DNA from: an uncultured Corynebacterium sp.
Lineage (GTDB): Bacteria; Actinomycetota; Actinomycetes; Mycobacteriales; Mycobacteriaceae
DNA: 32,204 nucleotides
Direction: 5' to 3'
Assembly (NCBI RefSeq): GCF_946221105.1
Contig: NZ_CAMICL010000024.1
Location: 1-32,204, forward strand
Positions 1 to 8,856 of the stretch are shown one piece after another. The position numbers and the translations under genes are program-made. The notes under the pieces were generated by a model. The model worked only from the letters and a program-made list of their open reading frames with translations, was not told where the DNA came from and searched no databases. Positions within the stretch are counted from its first letter, which is position 1, and each line of letters begins with the position of its first letter.

Positions 1-596
1 ATTTCAGTCGCAGAAAGGCTACCCGCTTTTATCCTTCGCAGTCGGGTTGCAGCTGCAGCTTCCAACGCTTCATATTCATTAGCAATTCGCCGTTTGTTTC
101 TCTCCAACTCATGTTCAATCAGCGAGACTCTCGTATGATCGACCAAGTCTTCGAAGCTACGCTGACGCGAGGTCAGGAGGATATGCATCAACGACCAGTA
201 TCTTGGCCACCACGTCTCATCGGGACTGATAACGATGCCTATTCCTGCACCATGTAAATAGTCATTCCGATCTGCAGCAATCCTTGTGGCCTCTTTGAAA
301 TCGAAGGGTTTCAGGATGTCAGCACAACGCTGGAATACCGTACTCGCTGAAGCGGTGACAGGTCTCGATGTTTCCTTCAGGTTCAAAGCGTGAAGCAGCT
401 GGTTGCCCCCATCGTTAACGGGATCGGCTACCAGAGCAGGTGAAATGTCAGCGAGTGCCCATTTCGCGGCTTGCTCCAGCGAAAGTGAGGCCCACAGACG
501 GGCCTCATCGATCGTGCGATAACCGGTTGGCTCAGTCGCTCTGTTAACGAACAAGACGGCTTTGTTCCAAAAGCCTTCTGGGTCAAATGGGTTCAT
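1..596 (-). CDS. HEPN-like protein, partial (3' end outside window)
   Basis: This open frame starts at ATG 596 and stays open to the left edge, giving 198 visible residues. An AAGGA Shine-Dalgarno lies 9 bases upstream, and the start overlaps the TAA of the preceding oxygenase gene as TAATG, so the two are translationally coupled. The visible part is mostly helical. Residues 110-115 read RNDYLH, which fits the R-x4-H active-site motif of HEPN ribonucleases, including the polar residue after Arg. An earlier stretch (WASLSLEQAAKWALA, residues 35-49) fits the helical face of such domains. A charged, coiled-coil-like region follows (about 158-192). It is the fourth gene of a helicase-methylase-oxygenase operon, so a role in phage or plasmid defence is likely. 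The HEPN call rests on the motif and helical character only. Base composition is near 50% GC, below the chromosome average. Confidence 0.7.
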   Translation of the reverse strand, partial: MNPFDPEGFWNKAVLFVNRATEPTGYRTIDEARLWASLSLEQAAKWALADISPALVADPVNDGGNQLLHALNLKETSRPVTASASTVFQRCADILKPFDFKEATRIAADRNDYLHGAGIGIVISPDETWWPRYWSLMHILLTSRQRSFEDLVDHTRVSLIEHELERNKRRIANEYEALEAAAATRLRRIKAGSLSATE

Positions 597-1306
597 TACT
601 CAATCCTTCGTAAGGCGACTCTGTTTAGAACTCTTTCACCGTCTGATCCTGAAACCTTAGATCTGCCATGCAGTACAACCCCGTTACGAATCAGCAAAAC
701 GGTATTGGGAGAGTCCCACTGGAACTCATGTACTTCGTCCTCTGGAGGATTCAGAAAACGCTCACATAACAATTTCGCAAAATGATCTAAAGGATTCATA
801 CAACCAGGATCGAACCGATAGTTGCCACGACTGTCACGGACTTGACCAACCCATGCCCGTTTTCCGTCTGTTATCGAGAACATCCCCCGCAGCTCAGATG
901 AGTTAATATCTCTTGGCTTCCAGATGCGTGTAGGTACGTTGTTCGGTTCTTTTGCCCACAAGAGGACCAGATCCGGTGGTTCAAGTTGATGCGCGCCATC
1001 TGTATGCAGGGGTTGTTGGCCGAGACCGTACCGGGCGCTAAGCGAGTTTGGGTGTGCCACTGATGAGCGTCTCGGTCGCAAGGTATCCAACGGGTCTTGC
1101 CCGCTGCGATTCGCTACGAGCTTGTACCTGGCGATCTCGGCTTGTGCACGGATGCTGGTTGCCAACTTAGGAAACAGGTTTTCGCTCACGTTTGTCGAAC
1201 TCCATCCAGCTTCAGCAGATTGATTGACTAATGCTGAAAGTGAGAAGCGACTGTCAGCGGTTTCAAACGGGGTATTCCGCCGAAACGAATGGTTAATCAA
1301 GTTCAC
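596..1306 (-). CDS. TauD/TfdA-like Fe(II)/2-oxoglutarate-dependent oxygenase in a defence operon
   Basis: This 236-residue protein starts at GTG 1306, overlapping the methylase TGA as GTGA, with an AGGGGA ribosome site. The iron-binding facial triad of the TauD/clavaminate-synthase fold is visible: HTD at 101-103 (H101, D103) and the distal H213 in VLHGR. R229, in the stretch LNRVAL, sits 16 residues past H213; it matches the 2-oxoglutarate-binding Arg that TauD has about 15 residues after its distal His. The stretch before HTD (ARYGLGQQP) and after it (EPPDLVLLWA) is also typical of the family. Length is slightly short for TauD-like enzymes (about 280), mostly at the N-terminus. The substrate cannot be read from sequence. 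Its place between a DNA methylase and a HEPN-like gene suggests a nucleic acid, nucleotide or protein component of a defence pathway. Composition is AT-richer than the helicase. Confidence 0.78.
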   Translation of the reverse strand: MNLINHSFRRNTPFETADSRFSLSALVNQSAEAGWSSTNVSENLFPKLATSIRAQAEIARYKLVANRSGQDPLDTLRPRRSSVAHPNSLSARYGLGQQPLHTDGAHQLEPPDLVLLWAKEPNNVPTRIWKPRDINSSELRGMFSITDGKRAWVGQVRDSRGNYRFDPGCMNPLDHFAKLLCERFLNPPEDEVHEFQWDSPNTVLLIRNGVVLHGRSKVSGSDGERVLNRVALRRIE

Positions 1307-4300
1307 TTCGCCATCCCCTCAAACCTCTTATACGCCTCCCGCATATCCGCCTCCCGGTCCAGTTGCCTAAACGGGTACTCGTACACGTACTCCACACCCG
1401 ACTGCGGATGCGTCCACGTCCGATCCGCCACCGACAACTCCGCGCCGTTTTTCAACTTCGCGTCCGCCTTCACAATCTCCTTCGGCACCTTCCGACCATT
1501 CGCATCAAACCGATCCTCCTGGTCATAACGCCGCATGACCGGAAACTGCGTCCGATAAATCATGCACAACTCATCCGCCGTCACACCCAACGACAACGCC
1601 ACAATCGCATCAATCTCCACCTGCGCAGTACGCCGCTCCTCATCCTTGCGCAAAGGCGTATCGACGTCCCACGGTTCCCCCACAACCTCCTTCCACAACG
1701 GGGCATAGGCTTCGGTGACGCAGTTGAGCCGGAGGTATTTCTCCATGGCGCGTTTTTCGTGCTTGAACCCTGTCTTAACCGGAATCGCACCAAGGATCCC
1801 CCGAGAAATATGGCCGCTTCCTGCTAATCGGACAAGGAAGTCGGAAAGTAGTGAGCTAAAGAAAATCCCAGCGATAACTACGTTTTTCGGAGGAGCCCAG
1901 CACGAATTGATGGTGTGAATATGGGTAGCACCGGGCGGGATCACTCCCGACCGCAGGGATCTACTGCCCGTCAAGCTACCGACGTATTCCTTCCACGCCA
2001 CTCGAAAGGTGTCGATCTGGGCTAATGATCCTTCAGGTGTAGACCACTCTCCGTAGCCGGTGGCGAATTCACGAGGACTCCGCCCCCCGATTCTCAATTC
2101 ACTAGGGGGAACAAAGTCTGGGCTAACGGTTTCCAGGTCGGTATCAACCCAGTCGGCATTGTTAGCAGCCGTAGGCCTTACAACCTTCGCAACGGGGTTT
2201 CCTACGCCGAGTGTCGGCCCTTTCAGGATGCACTTTGTCCAGGACGCTGGCTGGTTCCAACCCGTATCGAAGTACCCCGCCTTCTTATCGGTAGTTTCGT
2301 TCCAACCGCTGGAATATTGAAGACCGAAATCGCGTATCCGCGGTGCCGCAGCAAGTTTCTCTAAAACCGCAGCTGCTTCGGTATTGACGGTGTAAACCAT
2401 ACGAGATTCGTTTAGTGGAGCGGGGGCATCTTCCAAAATTGAATGCCAAACCTCAAACGTGTCCTGATCTACTGTTTGGATGCGGTCACGGTGGGGTCGA
2501 AGATCCCAATTTCCATTGTCATCCTTCAAGCCGGGAGAGGATCCGGTACCACTATGCGAGAGTGACTCCCGGACTGTAGACGGATGATATAACGAGGCGG
2601 CATGGTCGAAACGTGGTGCTTCTCTTTTAGGTCCATAGGTGTGAACGCCGTATGCGTTGTGGTGATCAATGTCGAAGAGCACCAGCTCATTAACGAACTG
2701 CCAGTGTCGTCGCAACCGGAGATACGCACCTCGGCGTAGGGGAGCAGCCTTCTTTTCCGTGAAGTGGGATTCGGGGTGGATTAGTGAAGTAATGCCTTCT
2801 GTGGACGCGTTACTCCAAGTTCGTTCCATAAACCCGCGGTAAAGATCTGGTCGTTGATCTTTAAGATGCGGGTAATGCGGAATGCTGCCTAACACTGCAG
2901 CTGTGGCAATCGTTTCACCGGCTCCCGCGAAGACCAACTCGCGAATCCGCGAGTCGGTATTTAGCCGCTCACGCCGTTCTTTCTTCACTGACTGCGTTGG
3001 TTTATGCGCCAATGCGAACCACGGATCCAGCTCGGCGTACAGGTCATCAATTTTCACGTCCGGCCTCACCCACGGCGGGTTGCCCACCTGGAGGTCGAAC
3101 CCACCACGTGCGAAGACGGCGGCGAAGTCCAAGTCCCAGTGGAAAAAGCCCTGCTCGGCCGCGACTTGCTGGACGGTTTTTAGCCATGGGTGGTTGGCCA
3201 GCACGGTGGCCATCTTCGGCGCGCCGGAGAACTCAATATCGGCGTGTTCCATGACGGTGAGTTCGTCCCAGTTCGAGCCCTTGCCCAGCTGGGTTTGGCT
3301 GGCGTCACGGGAGGTGATGTCTTTGCCCAGGATGTCGGTAAGCGCGGCCAACCACTCGTCCAGATCCGGCAGCTCATCGGTAGCGGTGAGGGGCCAAAAG
3401 GTCAGGGCGTTCCGGGCGTCCATGACTAAGCGTAAGCGCAGATAGGCGCCTTCAGCGTCGTGAAGCAGCTCCCGCTCGATCTGCTCGCGGCGCACGTTCT
3501 TGGCGGTGTGCTCAGTGTCGCGGCCCCAGAGGTCGATGTCGCGGCGGATCTGCTCTTCCGCGATGCGCATCTTCGACAGCGTGATGGCCCACAGGGATTC
3601 CACGCGGGCGGCGAGGTTGGTCAGCTTCTTCGTCTGCTCTTTGGTGGGGGCCTTGCCGGTGACGGAGCGTCGCCACGCCTTCATGGCGGTGATCTCGTCC
3701 TTGGCCAGAGCCTTCAGGTCCTTCGCGTCCGCTGCCGCACCCCAGGTGGAGGAGGGGAGGAGGAACTGGTGGATTCGGCCGGCAACGTTGATGTCCTTAG
3801 GTTCGCCGGCGTCGATAGCTTCGGCCAGGTTTTGCACCGGCTCCCGGCGCGGCACGGCGGTTAGCCACTCGCGCTTCTTCAGCTGCGCGGTGGAGTAGGT
3901 CGACCGCAGCGCGCCGATGAGCGAGTTGCCGCGGCGCAGGTGCAGGCCGAACCACGGTGCCTTGAGCTGGCTGGTCATCGTGTCCAGCCACAGGGAGATC
4001 TCGGCGAGCTCCACCGCGGTGGGGTTGAGGTCCACGCCGTAGACCTGGTGCAGGGCGACGTGGGCCTTGACTTTCTGCAGCTCAACGGCGCGGGTTTCGG
4101 GGTCGACCTGGGTGTCCAGTTCGTCCTCGCGCAGCTTTAGGTACAGCTCCGCGAGCTGGCGCACGGCTTCCACGGCGAATGCGCCGGAGCCCATGGCGGG
4201 CTCGCAGATGGTCAGGCTGAGTACGTCATCAGATGTTTCGATGCGCCCTTCCTCCTGGAGCACCTCGATGGCCTGGCCGACGGTGAACTCGGTGAGCACC

Positions 4301-5865
4301 TGCGGGGTGTAGAAGGACGCGGAGCGCTCGCGGTCGCGGCTGGACTGGCGGAACACGAAGGAACCGGCCGGGTGTTCGCGGCGCACCTTGGAGGTGCCGC
4401 CTTCCTCCATCTGCTTGGTCTCCATGACGAAGCTGTCCTGCGGCACGGTGTCCGCGGCGTGGGTTGGCAGCACCCAGGAGCCCTTGGAGGCGTCGCCCTT
4501 CGGTGCGACCTCGTAGAGGTCTTCCTGGGCGATGAAGCCGTGGTAGGACATCAGGCCCTCGTAGACCTGGCCGAGCTCGGTCACGCCCAGGGTGGCGTAC
4601 GAGATGAAGCCACGGTCTTTACCAGCGGAGACCTTCGACAGCAGCAGGTTCTGCAAGACGTGGGTAAGCGCGTCGTTGGAGAGCTTGGCTTCGTCGATAA
4701 GCGAAGTGGCCTCGCGCTTGAATAGGTCCGCCTCCAGGTTGCGGAAGGTCAGGCCCTCGTTTTGCGCATCCTGGTCGGCGCCTGCGGTCTCGAGCGGGTC
4801 GTGACCGTCGTTGACCTGGGTGAACAGCAGCTGCAGCGAGTCGTAGAGGTGCGTGCCCCGGCGTGCCTTGTCGGTCACGGGCGGGTTGAGGATCTGGTCG
4901 CGCAGGCGGTCCAGGCCGTAGCCCTCCACGTATTCCGGTGCGCCGGTGGGCAGGATGGCCAGCTCCGGGGAGGCCTCCGCGAACAGCAGGAAGAGGATGC
5001 GGTAGAGGTAGCGCAGGGACTGGTGCGCCAGCTCGTTGCCGTCGACGCCGTCGATGGGCAGGTTTTGCTCTCGGCGGCGGTTAAGGACGTCATTGCCGAT
5101 GATTTCGATGGATTCGCGCACCGCGTCGCACAGGTCGCCGGAAACCTTCACGGCGTGCTGCTGGGATTCCTCGCGAGTCTCCGCCCACCAGGTGGTGCCG
5201 TCGGCGGCGCGCTCCAGGTTCTCGCGGGCGAGGATGACGGCGACGCGTTCGAGCTCGCCGGCCTTCTTGGTGTCGTTGCGCTCCACCGCCAGCTGCAGGT
5301 TCACGGCGAGGTAGCGGCCCAGCGGCCAGGACTCGCGCTCGGCCAGCACCGCCCACGCGCCTGCGAGCACCACGATGAACTCCGGGGGTTCGGCGGCGAG
5401 GAAAAGGTCGCCGACCAGCTTGGACACCTTGGCCTGCTCGGGTTCCTTGCCGTCTGCGGCGATGCCGCCGGTGACGGGGAGCGTGGTCAGGTCTTCCTCG
5501 GTGGTGTCTTCGTTGACCTCAGCGCTGATCACCACCAGAGTCCCAGCGTTGCCCACCCAGCCTTGGTAGGTGAAGGTGTCCCCGGCGCGGGTGTAGCGTT
5601 GCTCGGCGGGGGAGCCGTAGCTGAACGCGGCGCGCACGAGCTCGTCGGTGTCGGCCTCGGTGGCGAAGGCCTTCTGCAGCTCGCCGCGCTCGGCCTGGAA
5701 GCGCTTGATAGGGGAGGGAGTGCTCGATTCCTGCTCCAGCTGCGCCCACTCCTTGGTGCGGTTTTTCACGCGTTTGGTGAAGGACTCGCCCTTAGTCTCG
5801 TCGGTGGTGAAGTAGTGGTCGCTGATCCATTCATCAACGTTGATGATTGAGTCGTAGGTAGCCAT
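1303..5865 (-). CDS. Eco57I-type N6-adenine DNA methylase (DISARM DrmMI / PglX-like)
   Basis: This is a 1520-residue S-adenosylmethionine-dependent DNA adenine methylase. ATG 5865 is chosen because AAGGAG precedes it by 10 bases and it lies 4 bases after the helicase stop. A longer in-frame extension to 5928 would overlap the helicase and has no better ribosome site. Key motifs are YTPQVLTEF (about 519-527), the SAM-binding motif I PAMGSGAF (556-563), GVDLNPTAVELA with its acidic ribose-binding Asp (610 onward) and the catalytic NPPW (929-932). The roughly 500 residues before the catalytic core and the long C-terminal half after NPPW fit the very large PglX/DrmMI class, where the C-terminal half holds target recognition. 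Pairing with a DrmD-like helicase favours DISARM class 1. DNA coding for about residues 950-1380 (roughly 1720-3010) is AT-richer than both flanks, as if swapped in. Whether methylation marks self DNA is inferred from the family. Confidence 0.88.
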   Translation of the reverse strand: MATYDSIINVDEWISDHYFTTDETKGESFTKRVKNRTKEWAQLEQESSTPSPIKRFQAERGELQKAFATEADTDELVRAAFSYGSPAEQRYTRAGDTFTYQGWVGNAGTLVVISAEVNEDTTEEDLTTLPVTGGIAADGKEPEQAKVSKLVGDLFLAAEPPEFIVVLAGAWAVLAERESWPLGRYLAVNLQLAVERNDTKKAGELERVAVILARENLERAADGTTWWAETREESQQHAVKVSGDLCDAVRESIEIIGNDVLNRRREQNLPIDGVDGNELAHQSLRYLYRILFLLFAEASPELAILPTGAPEYVEGYGLDRLRDQILNPPVTDKARRGTHLYDSLQLLFTQVNDGHDPLETAGADQDAQNEGLTFRNLEADLFKREATSLIDEAKLSNDALTHVLQNLLLSKVSAGKDRGFISYATLGVTELGQVYEGLMSYHGFIAQEDLYEVAPKGDASKGSWVLPTHAADTVPQDSFVMETKQMEEGGTSKVRREHPAGSFVFRQSSRDRERSASFYTPQVLTEFTVGQAIEVLQEEGRIETSDDVLSLTICEPAMGSGAFAVEAVRQLAELYLKLREDELDTQVDPETRAVELQKVKAHVALHQVYGVDLNPTAVELAEISLWLDTMTSQLKAPWFGLHLRRGNSLIGALRSTYSTAQLKKREWLTAVPRREPVQNLAEAIDAGEPKDINVAGRIHQFLLPSSTWGAAADAKDLKALAKDEITAMKAWRRSVTGKAPTKEQTKKLTNLAARVESLWAITLSKMRIAEEQIRRDIDLWGRDTEHTAKNVRREQIERELLHDAEGAYLRLRLVMDARNALTFWPLTATDELPDLDEWLAALTDILGKDITSRDASQTQLGKGSNWDELTVMEHADIEFSGAPKMATVLANHPWLKTVQQVAAEQGFFHWDLDFAAVFARGGFDLQVGNPPWVRPDVKIDDLYAELDPWFALAHKPTQSVKKERRERLNTDSRIRELVFAGAGETIATAAVLGSIPHYPHLKDQRPDLYRGFMERTWSNASTEGITSLIHPESHFTEKKAAPLRRGAYLRLRRHWQFVNELVLFDIDHHNAYGVHTYGPKREAPRFDHAASLYHPSTVRESLSHSGTGSSPGLKDDNGNWDLRPHRDRIQTVDQDTFEVWHSILEDAPAPLNESRMVYTVNTEAAAVLEKLAAAPRIRDFGLQYSSGWNETTDKKAGYFDTGWNQPASWTKCILKGPTLGVGNPVAKVVRPTAANNADWVDTDLETVSPDFVPPSELRIGGRSPREFATGYGEWSTPEGSLAQIDTFRVAWKEYVGSLTGSRSLRSGVIPPGATHIHTINSCWAPPKNVVIAGIFFSSLLSDFLVRLAGSGHISRGILGAIPVKTGFKHEKRAMEKYLRLNCVTEAYAPLWKEVVGEPWDVDTPLRKDEERRTAQVEIDAIVALSLGVTADELCMIYRTQFPVMRRYDQEDRFDANGRKVPKEIVKADAKLKNGAELSVADRTWTHPQSGVEYVYEYPFRQLDREADMREAYKRFEGMAK

Positions 5866-5869
5866 TGAT

Positions 5870-8746
5870 CTACTGCTCCTTCGGCAGAACGAGGACGAGC
5901 GGGCGAATAAGTTCACGGTCTGGTTCAAGCGAGGCGATCAGCGCGCGCTCCTCGGCGATGAGGTTCGCGGAGCGGCCCACGCGCAGCATCTGCTGGCTGT
6001 CGTCCTTGGCGTGCTGCCAGCGGTCGGCGCGGTCGATCCAGTACTCGATTCGGCTGGTTGCGTGGTTGCGGGCGGCGGCCATCATCGGCTGCAGCTGGTT
6101 GCCGGCGATCTCCACAGACTTTGCGACGAGCTCCTGCGCGTTGTCCGGCAGGGTGAGCGTCTCCGGGTTGATGGCGTTCTCCGTCAGACCGATGCCGCGC
6201 AGCCAGGCCACCGGGTCCTCGATGGTCTTGGGCAGCATGCCGCCGGCGACGGTGACAAAGGCGCGGGAGACCACCTGGCCGCGCTTGTTGGTCAGCGTGG
6301 CCATGAGCAGCACGGTGGGCATGTCCACGTCGCCCTCGATGGCGGTGATCTGGCCAGACGACAACGACGCCAGCGCGCGGTCCGTGGCCCAGTCCGTCAC
6401 CGGGTGCAGCGGGCCCAAAAAGTGAGCCTTGGGCCACGTGGAACCGTCCTGGCCGGTGCGCGCGTTGCGCAGGACCTCGTTGCCGACCGCGGTGTTGGTG
6501 GCCAGGAGGAACTTCTCGCGCACCTTGCGGTCCGCCAGGTAATCCTGGGGCAGCACGTCCAAGCGGCGGCGAAGATCCTCCGGCGGGGCGAGCTCGGCCA
6601 CGCCGTTGTTGCCCAGCTCGTAGGCCACGCCGTTGGCGGTAAGCGCCTTCTCCGGTGCGCCGTAGAAGGCCTCGTTCAACGCGTCCTCCAGGTAGGCAAT
6701 CTCCGAGGCGTACAGGCTGGTCGTGTGCGGGGCACTTGGGTCGGAAACGGGGCTTTCCGAAGGTTCGTCGTCAAGCCCGAAGCCCGACATCCACAGGTCG
6801 ATGAGATCCTCCTCCGACTGCGCATCCGCACTCGCGACCTGCTCCGGGGATTTGACCACCTCATCGAAGCCGGCCTGGTTCTGGATCACCCGGCGGATCT
6901 CATCCTCCTCGCCGGAAACGGTGTGCTTGCCGATGAGCGAGCCGACGTCGCCAAGCAACGCATGCGCCTCGTTCTCACGGTTGATCAGCTTGGTCAGCAC
7001 ATGCAGCTCGCCCACGTAGCCGCCCTGCTTGGTGTCCAGCAGGAGCGCGGCGATCTGCGGGGGCTCCATCTGCCCGTAGCGGTCCACGCGCCCGTTGCGC
7101 TGCTGGATGCGGATCAGCGACCACGGGATGTCGTAGTGGACCAGGTTGTGGCACAGCGTGTGCAGGTTCACGCCTTCCGACGCCACGTCGCCCGTGACCA
7201 GGATGCGCAGCTTGGAGTCCTCGCGCTTGAACTCGTCTACAAGCCGCATCTGCTCCTCGTCCGAGAGCCCGCCGTGCATGACCTCCACCGAACCGGCCGG
7301 CATCTTCAGGTCCTTGGTCAGGTTCTCCTTGAGCCAATGCAGCGTGGCCACGCGCTCCGAGAACACCACCGCCCTGGTCCTCTTGCCTTTGCCCACGCCG
7401 ATCTCCTGCAGGTAGTTCACCAGCGCTGCGTACTTGTTGGAGTTCTGGCGGGTGACCTTGGCATTCAATGCTTGAAGACGTTCCAGGGCTTCGCGCTGAT
7501 TGGTGTCTGTTTGGGGGACGCGCTTGAGGCGATTCTCGATGGTCTCGCCCAGCGCGGCGGGGGAGGAGAGGAACGCCTTGACCAGCGTCCACGGGAACAG
7601 GCGGTCCTGGGCCGGGTTGGCGTTGGCGTTATCTGGGTGGATCCAGGTCTGCTCCAGCTCGCCCGCGACGGCGTTCTCCTCCGCGGAGGCCTCCACCGGG
7701 ATGTTGATGGGGTCCTTGCGCTCCGCCCACTGCTCGCCGACCACGCTGGCGACCTCGTCGCTGTGGCGGTGGCGGCGGATGAGCAGACGGGACACGGCGT
7801 CCTTATCGATCTCCCCGTTCGGCAGCACCGCCGTGGGGTCCAGCAGGCGCAGGATCTCCTTGAAGCTCTCCGGGTCGCCGTTGTGCGGGGTGGCAGACGC
7901 CAGCAGCAGCGCCTCGGTGGTGGGGGCGAGGGTGCGTGCCAGTTCGTTGTTCTGGGTGCCTACGTTGGTGGCGTTGTGGATCTCATCGATCACCACCGCG
8001 TCCCAGCGCACCTTCTCCAGCTGCGCGCGGTACTTCGGGCTCTTCAGCGTGTCCATGGACACGATTACGCGGGGGAAGTACGTGAACGGGTTGCGGCTGG
8101 CCGGCAGCATCTGGCGCACGCGCTGGATGCCGGTGGAGTCCAGGCGCACCAGCGGGATGGCGAAGCGGGACCACAGTTCCTGCTGGAACTGCTCCATGAT
8201 GTGCTTCGGCGTGACCACGAGGATGCGCTCGCCGCGTCCGCGACGGATCAACTCGGAGAGGATCATGCCGATTTCGAGGGTCTTGCCCAGGCCGACGGCG
8301 TCCGCGATGAGCACACGGGGGCGGAGGTTGTCGTCGCTAAGCGCCTTGCGTACGGCGGTGAGCTGGTAATCCAGCGGATCCATGAGCATCTGGTCCGCCA
8401 CCGAGAGCTCCTCCTGGTAAAGGGGCACCGGGGTCTGGCGCAGGGTGGTCTCCAGCCATAGGCGCGTGGTGCGGTAGCCGGGGGAGCGGTCCGGGACGAC
8501 CTCCACCTTGGCGGGATCAAAGACCTCCACGTCGTCGATGGCGGTGTAGAAGCTCGCCGTGGTGTCGCGGACGTAATCCGACAGGCCGCGGACCTTAAGG
8601 AGGTACCCGTCCACGGACTGGGTGACGCTGGTGATCAGCCACAACTCGTCGCGGACCTTGACCATGAGGCCCGGCGCGTAGGCGGTGGAGTTCGCCGCGT
8701 TGTCGGTGCGCGCTTCCTGCGCTGCTTCCTGCGTGGGAGAAGACAT
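5870..8746 (-). CDS. drmD: SNF2-family helicase, DISARM DrmD-like
   Basis: This 958-residue superfamily 2 ATPase is the first gene of the operon. Motifs in order are Walker A ADAVGLGKT (148-156), Ia VVTPKHIMEQF (177-187), the Walker B box DEIH (254-257), III SATPHNG (284-290), V TGDVASEGVNL (518-528) and VI QRNGRVDRYGQ (549-559). The signature RRHRHSDEV (324-332) between the two RecA lobes and the roughly 400-residue C-terminal extension match the DrmD type of helicase rather than chromatin-remodelling Snf2 or type I HsdR. No nuclease motif is evident. It ends 4 bases before the methylase start, so the pair is co-transcribed. The DrmD name rests on recalled family resemblance plus the adjacent large methylase; the other DISARM genes (drmA, drmB, drmC) are not in the window and could lie left of it. 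An orphan helicase-methylase system is the alternative. Confidence 0.82.
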   Translation of the reverse strand: MSSPTQEAAQEARTDNAANSTAYAPGLMVKVRDELWLITSVTQSVDGYLLKVRGLSDYVRDTTASFYTAIDDVEVFDPAKVEVVPDRSPGYRTTRLWLETTLRQTPVPLYQEELSVADQMLMDPLDYQLTAVRKALSDDNLRPRVLIADAVGLGKTLEIGMILSELIRRGRGERILVVTPKHIMEQFQQELWSRFAIPLVRLDSTGIQRVRQMLPASRNPFTYFPRVIVSMDTLKSPKYRAQLEKVRWDAVVIDEIHNATNVGTQNNELARTLAPTTEALLLASATPHNGDPESFKEILRLLDPTAVLPNGEIDKDAVSRLLIRRHRHSDEVASVVGEQWAERKDPINIPVEASAEENAVAGELEQTWIHPDNANANPAQDRLFPWTLVKAFLSSPAALGETIENRLKRVPQTDTNQREALERLQALNAKVTRQNSNKYAALVNYLQEIGVGKGKRTRAVVFSERVATLHWLKENLTKDLKMPAGSVEVMHGGLSDEEQMRLVDEFKREDSKLRILVTGDVASEGVNLHTLCHNLVHYDIPWSLIRIQQRNGRVDRYGQMEPPQIAALLLDTKQGGYVGELHVLTKLINRENEAHALLGDVGSLIGKHTVSGEEDEIRRVIQNQAGFDEVVKSPEQVASADAQSEEDLIDLWMSGFGLDDEPSESPVSDPSAPHTTSLYASEIAYLEDALNEAFYGAPEKALTANGVAYELGNNGVAELAPPEDLRRRLDVLPQDYLADRKVREKFLLATNTAVGNEVLRNARTGQDGSTWPKAHFLGPLHPVTDWATDRALASLSSGQITAIEGDVDMPTVLLMATLTNKRGQVVSRAFVTVAGGMLPKTIEDPVAWLRGIGLTENAINPETLTLPDNAQELVAKSVEIAGNQLQPMMAAARNHATSRIEYWIDRADRWQHAKDDSQQMLRVGRSANLIAEERALIASLEPDRELIRPLVLVLPKEQ

Positions 8747-8790
8747 ACTAGGCAGGTTATCCGGCGCGCCCGATGCGGGGGAGGTTTATA
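8746..8790 (-). promoter_or_regulatory. Candidate promoter of the helicase-methylase operon
   Basis: Read on the minus strand, TATAAA at 8790-8785 is a good -10 element, giving a leader of about 30 bases. No Shine-Dalgarno precedes ATG 8746. A second possibility, GATAAC ending about 9 bases before the ATG, would give a nearly leaderless message. A parS site lies about 37 bases upstream of the TATAAA box, in the region of a -35 element or activator site. Confidence 0.4.
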
Positions 8791-8825
8791 TCGGACGGGT
8801 GTTTGAGCGGGGGTTGGTGGCGTGA

Positions 8826-8841
8826 CGTTTCACGTGAAACG
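8826..8841. other. parS: parS-like ParB-binding site (CGTTTCACGTGAAACG)
   Basis: This is a perfect 16-base palindrome that matches the bacterial parS consensus TGTTTCACGTGAAACA at 14 of 16 positions; only the outermost pair differs. It is intergenic, between the helicase gene start and the end of the small membrane-protein gene. It is one of five such sites in the window. Confidence 0.85.
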
Positions 8842-8856
8842 GTGGTGGCTCCCTGG

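Noticed and set aside
6011..8461. 816-codon open frame on the plus strand opposite the helicase
   Set aside because: It is antisense to clear helicase motifs, its translation is low-complexity and matches no family, and there is no start signal. High GC gives long false frames.
1..8746. BREX locus
   Set aside because: The methylase resembles PglX, but no PglZ, BrxC or Lon-like gene is present and the helicase is of DrmD type.
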